Assembly (NCBI GenBank): GCA_944389565.1
Contig: CALXMV010000020.1
Coordinates: 1-45,893 of the forward strand
Source: an uncultured Kiritimatiellota bacterium
GTDB lineage: Bacteria; Verrucomicrobiota; Kiritimatiellia; RFP12; DVOR01
Length of the DNA stretch: 45,893 nt
Direction: 5' to 3'
This document shows, piece by piece, positions 24,393-32,531 of this stretch; the first letter of the stretch is position 1, and every line of letters begins with the position of its first letter. Under the pieces are notes generated by a model that saw only the letters and a list, made by a program, of their open reading frames with translations, had not been told where the DNA came from and did not search any database. A program made the translations under genes and the position numbers.

Positions 24393-25703
24393 TCAGTCGC
24401 TGTTGCGCATGCCGTATTTGCGGATGAGCCGCTGGAGGTAGGCGCGCTCGATGCCCGCCGAACGCGCCGACTGCGAGATGTTTTGCGCGTTGCGCGCCAG
24501 GAGGTCGCTGAGATATTTGCGCTCGAAATCCTCGATCAGCTCGTTCTTCAGATCCTTGAAGGGACGGTCGGCGGAGACTTGGAAGACCTGCCGCTCCTCC
24601 GTCTCCTCGGGCTCCAACTTCCCAGGGCCTTGCAGAAACGCGCCCAAATCCGCCGGGATCCGCCCCAACGCCTCCAGCCGCTCGATGAGCGAGCGCAGCT
24701 CGCGGATGTTCCCAGGCCAGTTGTAGCGCCGCAGGAAGGCAATCGTGGCGGGTTGCTCGCACCAGGCGCGGAGCGCGTCGCTCACCTTCAGCCGTTCGGC
24801 GATCGAGCGCAGGAGCAACGGGATGTCGTCGCGCCGCCGCCGCAACGCCGGCATCTCGATGACGATCACCGCCAGCGCATAGAAAAGGGGTTGGTAAAAG
24901 GAGCTCGCGCGCGCCAAGTCGCCCAGATTCTCCTTCGAGGCGGCGATGAAGCGGATGTCCTTGCGTGTCTCCACGGCGCGGAGCAGGAGCGGTTGGGCGT
25001 CGGCCGGCATCCGGTTGAGCGAATCCACGAAGAGCGTCCCGCCGCTGGCGAGCTCCAGCGCCCCGCGCGTCTGCGCGTCCCCGAAGAGCTCCCGCTTCGC
25101 CTGCTCCAACGTGTCAAAGCCGTTGCAGTCGAGCACGATGAAGGGCGATTGCGCCCGCTCGGACTCCATGTGGATGTCGCCCGCCAGTTCCTCCTTGCCC
25201 GTGCCGGACTCACCGAGGAGCAACACCGGGCTGTCGCAAGCAGCCGCCTGCTCCGCCAGAAGGAAGACGTGCCGCATCAGCGGCGTGCGCCCGATGCTGT
25301 GGCCGAACTGCTCGCGCGCGCTCATCGCCAGCTCCGGGCGGTCCTGCACCGAGGGCACCACCAGACGCGTCCGCCCCAATTGCACCTCCGTGTTCGGCCC
25401 CAATTTGGCCGAGGAGACCTTCACCCCCTCGATACTCGTGCCGTTCGTCGAGCCCAAATCGTTGATCGTCAGCGTCCCGCGCTCGTCGCACACGATCTCG
25501 CAATGACGCCGCGAGACCGTCGGATCCGCGATCGAGAGATCGTTCGCGAGTCCCGAGCCGATCGTGTACGGGAACTTCCCGATCACGTACTCCCGCCCCT
25601 CCAATGGCCCCGCCGTCACCAACAGGCGAGGCTTCTGCCCAGCCCCGCCGGACGGCCCCACCGTCGGCAAAACAATCGTGCGCGAATCGTCACCCAGTTT
25701 CAT
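24393..25703 (-). CDS. FHA-AAA-Fis regulator, degenerate sigma-54 activator
   Basis: A 436-residue protein with three domains. The N-terminal FHA domain (about 40-118) keeps the RRH and STNGT residues. An AAA+ domain of the sigma-54 activator type (about 135-350) follows, then a C-terminal Fis-type helix-turn-helix (NISQSARSAGIERAYLQRLIRKYG, 408-431). The AAA+ domain has a good Walker A (GESGTGKE, 164-171). The GAFTGA loop is deleted (ELFG is followed by DAQTRGALELA). Walker B reads FVDS (225-228) instead of LDE. The arginine fingers of FREDLYYRL are replaced in FYQPLFYAL (269-277). It is therefore unlikely to remodel sigma-54 polymerase. It may be an FHA-gated DNA-binding protein. It leads the operon with ruvA, dapF and rsmE. 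Confidence 0.9.
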   Translation of the reverse strand: MKLGDDSRTIVLPTVGPSGGAGQKPRLLVTAGPLEGREYVIGKFPYTIGSGLANDLSIADPTVSRRHCEIVCDERGTLTINDLGSTNGTSIEGVKVSSAKLGPNTEVQLGRTRLVVPSVQDRPELAMSAREQFGHSIGRTPLMRHVFLLAEQAAACDSPVLLLGESGTGKEELAGDIHMESERAQSPFIVLDCNGFDTLEQAKRELFGDAQTRGALELASGGTLFVDSLNRMPADAQPLLLRAVETRKDIRFIAASKENLGDLARASSFYQPLFYALAVIVIEMPALRRRRDDIPLLLRSIAERLKVSDALRAWCEQPATIAFLRRYNWPGNIRELRSLIERLEALGRIPADLGAFLQGPGKLEPEETEERQVFQVSADRPFKDLKNELIEDFERKYLSDLLARNAQNISQSARSAGIERAYLQRLIRKYGMRNSD

Positions 25704-25738
25704 GGCGTTCCTCAGAAAAACAAATCCAAATCGCCGCT

Positions 25739-25747
25739 AGTGTACCA
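25739..25747 (-). promoter_or_regulatory. Extended -10 promoter of the FHA-AAA-Fis operon
   Basis: The minus strand reads TGGTACACT 35 bp upstream of the ATG. GAGGAA provides the ribosome site. No -35 is evident. The insertion sequence begins about 40 bp further upstream. Confidence 0.5.
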
Positions 25748-25789
25748 TAAATCCACGTCCCCCGCGAGACGGCTTCCACAAGGGCGTGA

Positions 25790-25859
25790 TGTGTCATAGT
25801 AAATTGCATCGAAGCGAAAGTCGCTATGCTTCCTATGCGTCAAATGCGATTGCACCGAA
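25790..25859 (+). repeat. Left terminal repeat pair of the insertion sequence
   Basis: Outer copy 25790-25813 starts TGTGTCATAG and ends TGCATCGAA. Inner copy 25836-25859 starts TGCGTCAAAT and ends TGCACCGAA. A short palindrome (GCGAAAGTCGC) lies between them. Probably transposase-binding sites. Confidence 0.75.
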
Positions 25860-25868
25860 GGAGGCGAC

Positions 25869-26993
25869 ATGGACCACGCTTTTAGGAAAGACTACATGGA
25901 TAGAATGAAACGGCGCTACGCCAAAGCTCGGACACGGGCGCAAAAGGGTGCCCTGATCGACGAGACGGAGGCGATGTGCGGCTTGTCGCGCAAGTTCGTC
26001 ATCCGTCTGCTCAACGGTTCCTATCGCTACCGCCCCCATCGCGGCCGCGCCCCAAGTCATTCGCCGGAATCCGGGAAAACCCTCGTCCGCCTTCGGTTGG
26101 CGATGGGCCAAATGTGCCCGCTTTATCTCCACGCCGTCATGGACGCGGCCATTCGGGACTACTGTGAGGCGAAAGCACCGATCCCGGAGCCCATCGCCGA
26201 CGAACTGCGCCGCATGAGCGCCTCCACCATCACACGACTCATCCGACCGCACCGTCTGACGCCTCGCCCGGCGAACAAACGCTCCGGCAGCAAAGTCGCA
26301 CTCGCCGCCCATATCCCCGCGGGGCCAGGCCGGCTTGACGAGACCGGTGAGCCGGGCGTGCTCCAGATCGACACCGTCGCCCTCTGCGGCGGCGACTTGC
26401 GCGAAAGCTTCTTCTGGATCGTGCACGCCACCGACGCCGTCACCCAATGGAGCGCCTGTGCCCCCGCCTGGAACCGAGGCGCCGAGGCCACCTGCCAAGC
26501 CCTCGACCACATCTTCGCCAACCTCCCCTTCACGCCCAAGACCATCCACATCGACAACGGCCGCGAGTTCATCAACCACCACCTCATCGCCTACCTCGCC
26601 ACCCACCATCCCGACGTCCGCCTCACCCGCTCCCGCCCCTACCGCAAAAACGATAACAACCGCATCGAGCAGAAAAACGGCTCCGTCATCCGCGCCCGCT
26701 TCGGCGACCTCCGCTTCTCAGACCACTCCCAACTCCTCGCCCTCACCCGACTCTGCGACCGCTGGTGCCTCCTCAACAACCACACCATCCCCTGCACCCG
26801 CCAAATCGCCAAGATCCGCCGCACCGACGTCAAAGGCCTTCCCTACCGCCGCACCACCGATGCGCCTCAGACACCCTGGCAACGCCTCAACGCCCTCCTT
26901 CCCCAATCGCCGCCACCCCACCTCAACGCCATCCTCCTCCGCCAACAGTGCAAGAAAACCCTCCGGAGGCTCTTTATGACGCAAAACCCCTGA
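25869..26993 (+). CDS. DDE transposase, integrase core (rve) family
   Basis: A 374-residue transposase. The N-terminal third (MDRMKRRYAKARTRAQKGALIDETEAMCGLSRKFVIRLLNG) contains a helix-turn-helix, as in the IS481/ISNCY-type integrases whose HTH reads CG.SRK..IRLLNG. The retroviral-integrase-like core shows D in LQIDTV, D in IHIDNGREF and E in NRIEQKNG, the full DDE triad. The ATG has GGAGG 5 bp upstream, inside the left end region. Codon use is GC-rich like the neighbours, so it shows no sign of recent arrival by composition. It ends 10 bp before a perfect 46-bp palindrome. Confidence 0.93.
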   Translation: MDHAFRKDYMDRMKRRYAKARTRAQKGALIDETEAMCGLSRKFVIRLLNGSYRYRPHRGRAPSHSPESGKTLVRLRLAMGQMCPLYLHAVMDAAIRDYCEAKAPIPEPIADELRRMSASTITRLIRPHRLTPRPANKRSGSKVALAAHIPAGPGRLDETGEPGVLQIDTVALCGGDLRESFFWIVHATDAVTQWSACAPAWNRGAEATCQALDHIFANLPFTPKTIHIDNGREFINHHLIAYLATHHPDVRLTRSRPYRKNDNNRIEQKNGSVIRARFGDLRFSDHSQLLALTRLCDRWCLLNNHTIPCTRQIAKIRRTDVKGLPYRRTTDAPQTPWQRLNALLPQSPPPHLNAILLRQQCKKTLRRLFMTQNP

Positions 26994-27002
26994 CCTTTTC
27001 CC

Positions 27003-27048
27003 CCACCCTTTCCCTCGGGGCGGCATGCCGCCCCGAGGGAAAGGGTGG
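27003..27048. repeat. Perfect 46-bp palindrome inside the insertion sequence
   Basis: Two 23-bp arms are exact reverse complements with no spacer. The centre is GGCGGCATGCCGCC and the outer part CCACCCTTTCCCTC. It lies between the transposase stop and the right terminal repeats. No T tract follows on either strand, but it could still block transcription from outside or act as a cruciform/hairpin in transposition. Confidence 0.9.
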
Positions 27049-27120
27049 CTCGGTGCACTTTTCAATGACACATCCAACCAACCACCTATCCCTCCTTCGG
27101 TGCACTTTTCAATTGACACA
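27049..27120 (-). repeat. Right terminal repeat pair of the insertion sequence
   Basis: On the minus strand the outer copy (27096-27120) reads TGTGTCAATTGAAAAGTGCA then CCGAA. The inner copy (27049-27072) reads TGTGTCATTGAAAAGTGCAC then CGAG. They mirror the left pair and match each other more closely than the left copies do. Confidence 0.8.
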
Positions 27121-27146
27121 TTACGAGGGATTCGCTCCCGGCCCCC

Positions 27147-27198
27147 TTAGGGTTTCGGGTCAGACCCTTTAGGGTTTCGCCCCAAACCCTCCCGACTT
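27147..27198. repeat. 22-bp palindromic tandem repeats, locus 2, upstream of parA
   Basis: Two head-to-tail 22-bp units (27147-27168 and 27169-27190), each beginning TTAGGGTTTCG on the plus strand, followed by CCCGACTT. On the minus strand this is the same arrangement as 12075-12126: AAGTCGGG, then units starting AGGGTTTGGGG and AGGGTCTGACC. The AGGGTTT/AAACCCT arms make each unit self-complementary. The array lies 27 bp outside the insertion sequence and about 190 bp before parA. Confidence 0.8.
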
Positions 27199-27385
27199 GC
27201 GCCCCCAGCCATGCCGTTCCGGCTCGGGAAACGGATTGCGGTCCGGAAGCGGTGTCCGGAAGGGTATGGGGGAATGCGGGGGTGGCCCGCGCGTGGGGAT
27301 AAGCACCGCCACTTCTGCCGGACGCTTATTGAAGGGGCTGGGGGCAGGTATGCGCGTGAGGGTGGTTTGTGGTACAATGGGGGGC
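27199..27385 (+). promoter_or_regulatory. parA upstream region with extended -10
   Basis: Most of this stretch is GC-rich without a gene. It contains GTCCGGAAG twice (near 27240-27265). The only promoter element I can support is TGGTACAAT at 27370-27378, 7 bp from the parA ATG, which predicts a leaderless mRNA. Confidence 0.55.
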
Positions 27386-28186
27386 ATGAAGAGACAGACG
27401 AAGGTCATCGCGGTGGCGAATCAGAAGGGTGGCGTGGGCAAGACGACCACGGTGGTGAATTTGGCGGCGGCGTTAGCGCAGATGCGCAAGACGGTCCTGG
27501 TGATCGATCTGGACCCGCAGGCGAACGCGACGAGCGGGTTGGGGCTGACGCCGACGCCAGGAGCGAGCCTGTACGCGGCCTTGACGGGGGGGGCTTTCAT
27601 CGGGGACATCATCCAGGGGACGCCCTACGAGAACGTGAACATCATCCCTTCGGAGCTGGATCTCTCCGGCGCGGAGATCGAGATCGCCCGCCAGGAGAAC
27701 CATCTGCGCGTGGTGCGCGATTTGCTGGCGCCGGTGCTGACGGCGGATGTGTATGACTTCATCCTGATCGATTGCCCGCCCTCGTTGGGGATTCTGATGA
27801 CGTCGTCGTTGGCGGCGGCGAACGGCGTGGTCGTGGCGATGCAGTGCGAGTATTACGCGATGGAGGGGCTGCGCGTGATCACCGACGTCATCCGGCGCTT
27901 GCGCGAGAACGGCGCGAACCCGGAAATCCACCTGGAGGGGATTCTGATGACGATGTATGACTCGCGCACGAACCTCTCCGAGGAGGTGGTCCAGGAGGTG
28001 CGCAAGCACTTCGGCGCGCTTGTCTACAAGACGGTCATCCCGCGGAACATCCGCATCTCGGAGGCGCCGTCGTTCGGCCAGCCGGTCATCGCCTACGACC
28101 CTTCCTCGAAGGGGGCGCAGGCCTATGTGGCGCTGGCCAAGGAGTTCGCCGCGCGTGCCCGGCGCGCCACGCCCGCAGAGCAGTGA
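27386..28186 (+). CDS. parA: ParA/Soj family chromosome partitioning ATPase
   Basis: A 266-residue deviant Walker A ATPase with QKGGVGKTT (13-21), LDPQANAT and [10 protein letters not shown]. It has no N-terminal helix-turn-helix, as in chromosomal Soj/ParA proteins, which form dynamic patterns on DNA with ParB. The C-terminal [14 protein letters not shown] is typical of Soj. The start is the ATG at 27386; a further ATG overlapping the -10 (27377) would add three residues. trpB, not parB, follows by 14 bp. The upstream palindromic repeats could be its site of action, as a hypothesis. Confidence 0.93.
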   Translation: MKRQTKVIAVANQKGGVGKTTTVVNLAAALAQMRKTVLVIDLDPQANATSGLGLTPTPGASLYAALTGGAFIGDIIQGTPYENVNIIPSELDLSGAEIEIARQENHLRVVRDLLAPVLTADVYDFILIDCPPSLGILMTSSLAAANGVVVAMQCEYYAMEGLRVITDVIRRLRENGANPEIHLEGILMTMYDSRTNLSEEVVQEVRKHFGALVYKTVIPRNIRISEAPSFGQPVIAYDPSSKGAQAYVALAKEFAARARRATPAEQ

Positions 28187-28200
28187 TTGTGAGGTCCAAC

Positions 28201-29403
28201 ATGAGCAATTACCTGAAAGATTACCCAGACCAAGACGGTTTCTTCGGCCCCTATGGCGGCATGTACGTGCCGGACAGGCTGAAGGAGGAGATGCGGAAGA
28301 TCGCGGACGCGTATTGCACGATCGGGCGGTCGTTTGACTTCGTCTCGGAATTGCGGCGCATCCGGCGGCATTTCCAGGGGCGCCCCACGCCGATCCATTA
28401 TTGCCGGAATCTGAGCGCGAAGTGCGGCGGCAACATCTTCCTCAAACGCGAGGATCTGAACCACTCGGGCGCGCACAAGATCAATCATTGCATGGGCGAG
28501 GTGATGCTGGCCAAGTACATGGGCAAGAAGCGCGTCATCGCCGAGACGGGCGCCGGCCAGCATGGCGTGGCCATGGCCACCGCCGCCGCCTATTTCGGCC
28601 TGCCCTGCGATATTTACATGGGCGCGGTGGACATCGCCAAGCAGCATCCGAACGTCGTGCGCATGAAAATCCTCGGCGCGAACGTCATCCCCGTGACCGC
28701 CGGCCAGCAGACCCTGAAGGAGGCGGTGGACGCCGCGTTCGAGGCGTATCTCGCCGACCCGGAGAACACGCTCTACTGCATCGGCACGGTCGTCGGGCCA
28801 CATCCTTTCCCGATGATGGTGCGTGATTTCCAGAAGGTCGTCGGCCAGGAGGCGCGCGAACAATATCTCGACATGATGGGCGAGCTGCCAGACGCCGTCT
28901 GCGCGTGCGTCGGCGGCGGATCCAACGCCATCGGCATTTTCTGCGGCTTCCTGGACGACCCGGTGAAACTCTACGGCGTGGAGCCGTTGGGGCGGGGCGA
29001 CAAGCCCGGGGACAACGCGGCCTCCATCACGCTCGGCAAGCCCGGCATCCTGCATGGTTTCCGCTCGTACACGCTGGAGAACCCGGATGGCTCGGCCATG
29101 CCCGTCTACTCCGTCGCCTCCGGCCTCGATTATCAGTCCGTCGGCCCGGAGCACGCGTGGCTGAAGGATCAGGGGCGCGTGGATTACGTGACGGCCGATG
29201 ACCGGGAGGCGCTGAAGGCCTTCTTCGCGCTGTCGCGCTCGGAGGGGATCATCCCCGCGCTGGAATCCTCGCACGCCGTGGCCTACGCCATCCGTTACGT
29301 GAAGGAGCACCCGCACGCCTCCATCTTGGTGAATCTCTCCGGGCGCGGCGACAAGGACATCGATTACGTCGTCGAACGTTACGGGCTCGGGGAGAATCTT
29401 TAA
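28201..29403 (+). CDS. trpB: Tryptophan synthase beta chain
   Basis: Condenses indole with serine in a PLP-dependent reaction. The 400-residue protein has the PLP Lys K93 in HSGAHKIN, the phosphate-binding GGGSNAIG, and the N-terminal [10 protein letters not shown] pattern of TrpB1. The sequence [16 protein letters not shown] contains the substrate-carboxylate loop. GAGG precedes the ATG. No trpA or other trp gene is in the window, so it is a solitary trpB between parA and cell-surface genes. TrpB1 normally needs TrpA, which must be elsewhere. Confidence 0.96.
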   Translation: MSNYLKDYPDQDGFFGPYGGMYVPDRLKEEMRKIADAYCTIGRSFDFVSELRRIRRHFQGRPTPIHYCRNLSAKCGGNIFLKREDLNHSGAHKINHCMGEVMLAKYMGKKRVIAETGAGQHGVAMATAAAYFGLPCDIYMGAVDIAKQHPNVVRMKILGANVIPVTAGQQTLKEAVDAAFEAYLADPENTLYCIGTVVGPHPFPMMVRDFQKVVGQEAREQYLDMMGELPDAVCACVGGGSNAIGIFCGFLDDPVKLYGVEPLGRGDKPGDNAASITLGKPGILHGFRSYTLENPDGSAMPVYSVASGLDYQSVGPEHAWLKDQGRVDYVTADDREALKAFFALSRSEGIIPALESSHAVAYAIRYVKEHPHASILVNLSGRGDKDIDYVVERYGLGENL

Positions 29404-29424
29404 CCCGCCGCGGAGGGGTCGCGC

Positions 29425-31110
29425 ATGGGCATGGAACGTTACTTGGTCTGCGCGTTGGTCGCGGTGCTGCTGACGCTTTTCACGTGGCTGGGCGGAGGCA
29501 TCGTCGCCTCATGGCTCACGCCGTGGACGCCGTGGTTCACGCTGTTGCTGGCCGAGGTGGCGCTGGTGCTGCCCGAGCAACGGGCCGACGAGACGCTTTT
29601 CGACGCCCGGCGGCGTGTCTGGCGCGGGCTCGTGCGCGATCCCCTCACGTGGCTGGCGATCCTGCTCATCGGCTTCCTGGCCATCCAGTGGCTCAACGCC
29701 TGTGCCTTCTTGGTGTGGGACCCGGAGGCACGTGCGTGGCAGGCTGCCTCCCCGGCCTTCGGATGGCTGCTTGACCCGGCGAACCTGAGTCAGCCGCCGC
29801 CGGCCAACCCCCGCGAGGTCACGTATCTGCCGTTGCTTGGCACGCATCCGTGGCCGTGGCTCCCGTGGAGCCTGCACGCGGGCGAGGCCAGGGGCGTGCT
29901 GGATTGGTTCCCGCCGGTGCTCGTGGCCCTGCTGGCCGTGCGCCATGCGATGCTCCGCCGCACCCAACGGCTGCTCATGGCGTATGTCTGCGCGATGGCG
30001 GGGGCGCTCGCCATCGCGGGCATCGTGCAATTCGTCGCGGGCGGGACCTTCCTGTATTGGGGCCGCGAGACGCACGCCTTTTTCTTCGCCACCTTTGGTT
30101 ACCCGAACCACGCGGCGAGTTTCTTCCCTGCCGTGATGGCGATTTCCGTGGGGATGACGCTTTGGGCCGCGGAGCATCGCGAGCATACGCGTGTGCCGCC
30201 GTGGGTCTACGGGATCTGCGCCGCGCTGTGCGCCGTCTCGGGCGTGCTCTCGGGGTCGCGCGCGGGGATGTTGCTCACGCTGGCGGTCATGGCCTTCACG
30301 GCGGTTTACGTGCCCTTCCGCTACATGGGGTCGTGGCCGGCGCGGTTGCGCTGGGCCGTCCCTGGCACGTTGCTGGCGGTGGCGGCCGTCGCGCTGGGCA
30401 CGGCGGCCTTCCGGATGCATGCCGTGACGGCGAACGCCGCACGGGCCCAAGCGCTGCGCGAGGCGACCACCCAAGAGGCGCGTGAGGCCGCCGCCGCCAT
30501 GCCGACCTACACGGCCATGCCGGCCATCGATGGCGTGCTTGGCGAGATCGCCCAGACCGATTGGTCGTTCTTCCTCGAACATCCCATGCTCATGCGTTCG
30601 GGGTATCAGGGGATTTTGGCTCTGCGGCAGCACGCGGCGCATCCGTGGGTCGGCACCGGCGCATGGAGTTTCCGCTGGCTCAACCTCAGCTACATTGACC
30701 CGGACAACCCCGAGGAGCGGAAGTGGTACGCCAATCGCCTCGGCGTCGGCCAGGCAAACGTCCATAACGACACGTTGCAGTATCTGGCCGAGCATGGGTG
30801 GATCGGCTTCGGGCTCATGCTCGGGTGCGTTGCCGCGTTGGTGCTCCCCTTCCTGCGCGACTTCCTCTCCAGCCCGCGATACGTCGCGAGCGACGCGCAG
30901 GCGGATCGGTGCTGGCTCAACCGGCTCGACGCCTATTGTGTCTTCGCCTTCGTGGCCACCGCCATGATGGCGGTCCACAGTTTCATCGATCTGGTTTTCA
31001 GGAGCCCCGCGTGCATGTTGCTCTATGGGCTCTGCTTCGTCTGCGCGCCCGGTTTCATCGTCGGCCGGCGTTTGCGGCCGAATCCCGCACAGGAGGCCCC
31101 CCATGCGTAA
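29425..31110 (+). CDS. O-antigen ligase/polymerase-like membrane protein
   Basis: A 561-residue polytopic protein of the O-antigen ligase (Wzy_C, WaaL-like) family, with about ten to twelve hydrophobic segments. The family-type motifs are [15 protein letters not shown] in the middle, [13 protein letters not shown] after it, a large periplasmic loop, and [21 protein letters not shown], whose His is the usual catalytic candidate. It could ligate or polymerise surface polysaccharide. A GGAGGGG site lies 6 bp before the ATG (a second ATG at 29431 is also possible). Its last 8 bp overlap rfbA (ATGCGTAA). Ligase and polymerase cannot be told apart from sequence alone. Confidence 0.85.
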   Translation: MGMERYLVCALVAVLLTLFTWLGGGIVASWLTPWTPWFTLLLAEVALVLPEQRADETLFDARRRVWRGLVRDPLTWLAILLIGFLAIQWLNACAFLVWDPEARAWQAASPAFGWLLDPANLSQPPPANPREVTYLPLLGTHPWPWLPWSLHAGEARGVLDWFPPVLVALLAVRHAMLRRTQRLLMAYVCAMAGALAIAGIVQFVAGGTFLYWGRETHAFFFATFGYPNHAASFFPAVMAISVGMTLWAAEHREHTRVPPWVYGICAALCAVSGVLSGSRAGMLLTLAVMAFTAVYVPFRYMGSWPARLRWAVPGTLLAVAAVALGTAAFRMHAVTANAARAQALREATTQEAREAAAAMPTYTAMPAIDGVLGEIAQTDWSFFLEHPMLMRSGYQGILALRQHAAHPWVGTGAWSFRWLNLSYIDPDNPEERKWYANRLGVGQANVHNDTLQYLAEHGWIGFGLMLGCVAALVLPFLRDFLSSPRYVASDAQADRCWLNRLDAYCVFAFVATAMMAVHSFIDLVFRSPACMLLYGLCFVCAPGFIVGRRLRPNPAQEAPHA

Positions 31111-31978
31111 AGGCATCATCCTCGCCGGCGGCGCCGGGACGCGGCTTTATCCCGCCACCAAGACCGTCTGCAAGCAACTCCTTCCCGTCTACGACAAGCC
31201 GATGATCTACTACCCGCTCTCCACGCTCATGCTGGCGGGGATCCGGGAGATCCTGATCATCTCGACCCCGGAGGCGACCCCGCTCTTCCGCCAACTCCTC
31301 GGCGATGGGGCGGACCTGGGGCTTCGCCTCTCCTACAAGGTCCAAGAGGTGCCCAACGGCCTCGCCCAGGCTTTCGTGCTGGGGCGTGAGTTCATCGGCG
31401 ACGATCCCGTCTGCCTCATCTTGGGCGACAACCTGTTTCATGGGCAGAGCTTCGGCAAGATGCTCCGTGCCGCGGATCGCGCCCCCGGCGCGACCGTCTT
31501 CGGCTACTACGTCCGCGACCCGGAACGCTTCGGCGTCGTCGCCTTCGACGAGAAGGGCAAGGCCGTCTCCATCGAGGAGAAACCCAAAACGCCCAAGAGC
31601 AACTACGCCGTCACTGGGCTCTATTTCTATGACAACGATGTGGTGCGCATCGCCGCCGATCTCAAGCCCTCCGCCCGAGGGGAGTACGAGATCACCGACA
31701 TCAACCGCATTTACCTGGAGCAGGGGCGCCTCAACGTGAAGTTGCTCGGCCGCGGTTTCGCGTGGCTCGACACCGGCACCCACGATTCGCTCCTCGAAGC
31801 CGCCAACTACGTCCGCACCGTGCAGGCCTGCCAAGGCCTTCGGGTCGCCTGCATCGAGGAGATCGCCTGGCGCATGGGCTTCATCGATGTGCCTCGTCTG
31901 CGTGCCGCCGCCGATGCACTCGGCAAGTCCACCTACGGCGAGTATCTGCATGACTTGCTCAACCGCGAGGGTGTGTGA
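31103..31978 (+). CDS. rfbA: Glucose-1-phosphate thymidylyltransferase
   Basis: Makes dTDP-glucose, the first step of dTDP-rhamnose synthesis. The 291-residue protein has the nucleotide-binding GGAGTRLYP (9-17), [32 protein letters not shown] and [20 protein letters not shown]. The length is that of RfbA/RmlA. The start overlaps the preceding stop by 8 bp, and AGGAGG lies upstream. The stop is shared with rfbC. Confidence 0.97.
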   Translation: MRKGIILAGGAGTRLYPATKTVCKQLLPVYDKPMIYYPLSTLMLAGIREILIISTPEATPLFRQLLGDGADLGLRLSYKVQEVPNGLAQAFVLGREFIGDDPVCLILGDNLFHGQSFGKMLRAADRAPGATVFGYYVRDPERFGVVAFDEKGKAVSIEEKPKTPKSNYAVTGLYFYDNDVVRIAADLKPSARGEYEITDINRIYLEQGRLNVKLLGRGFAWLDTGTHDSLLEAANYVRTVQACQGLRVACIEEIAWRMGFIDVPRLRAAADALGKSTYGEYLHDLLNREGV

Positions 31979-32529
31979 TGGAATTGTTGCCGACCAGCTT
32001 GCCCGACCTCAAACTCATCGCCCCGGATGTCTTCCGCGACTCCCGTGGTTATTTCATGGAGACGTACAACGCCGCGCGTTACCGCGAATTCGGCATCGAC
32101 GCGGTGTTCGTGCAGGACAACGAGAGCCGTTCCGCGCGTGGGGTCGTCCGCGGTCTCCATTGGCAGGCCGGCGCCGCCGCGCAGGCCAAGTTGGTCCGGG
32201 TCATCCGTGGCGCCGTCTGGGACGTCGCCGTGGATATCCGCAAGGGCTCCCCGACGTTTGGCCGCCATGCCGCCGTGATGCTCACCGCCGAGAACGCCCG
32301 CCAGTTCTTCATCCCGAGAGGGTTCGCGCATGGCTTTGCCGTCTTGGAGGATGACACGGTCTTCGCCTACAAATGCGACAACCTCTATTGTCCGTCCGCG
32401 GAGCGGGGGATGCGTTTTGACGATCCCGCGCTCGGCATCCCATGGCCGGATCTTGGTTGCACGCCCATCCTCTCCGCCAAGGATCTCCGCCACCCGCCGC
32501 TCGCCGACATCGAGCCTTGGGAGCCTTGA
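31978..32529 (+). CDS. rfbC: dTDP-4-dehydrorhamnose 3,5-epimerase
   Basis: Epimerises C3 and C5 of dTDP-4-keto-6-deoxyglucose. It is a 183-residue cupin with catalytic H61 in RGLHWQ, the YFMETYN region, and the later Tyr/Asp segment AYKCDNLYCP. The ATG at 31978-31980 overlaps the rfbA TGA by one base (TGATG); a GTG one codon earlier is less likely. With rfbA here and rfbB at 14090-15142, only rfbD is missing from the window. Confidence 0.96.
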   Translation: MELLPTSLPDLKLIAPDVFRDSRGYFMETYNAARYREFGIDAVFVQDNESRSARGVVRGLHWQAGAAAQAKLVRVIRGAVWDVAVDIRKGSPTFGRHAAVMLTAENARQFFIPRGFAHGFAVLEDDTVFAYKCDNLYCPSAERGMRFDDPALGIPWPDLGCTPILSAKDLRHPPLADIEPWEP

Positions 32530-32531
32530 CC

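Larger units (their letters stand above)
25790..27120 (+). mobile_element. Insertion sequence with doubled terminal repeats (IS481/ISNCY-like)
   Basis: A 1.33-kb element with one transposase gene and related 24-25-bp repeats at both ends, in inverted orientation. Each end has two copies: outer/inner left at 25790-25813 and 25836-25859, inner/outer right at 27049-27072 and 27096-27120. All share TGYGTCA at the outer side and TGCAYCGA at the inner side, and the two copies at each end are 46-48 bp apart. Flanks (CGTGA on the left, TTACG on the right) show no direct target duplication. The transposase is intact, so the element may be active. The family assignment is tentative. Confidence 0.85.

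Noticed and set aside
23733..25799. Long plus-strand open frame (688 codons) across ruvA and the FHA-AAA gene
   Set aside because: Arg/Leu/Asp-rich antisense of well-supported genes, with no recognisable domain or ribosome site.
25785..27125. Target-site duplication flanking the insertion sequence
   Set aside because: The bases next to the outer repeats (CGTGA left, TTACG right) are not direct repeats. The element may be old or make no duplication.
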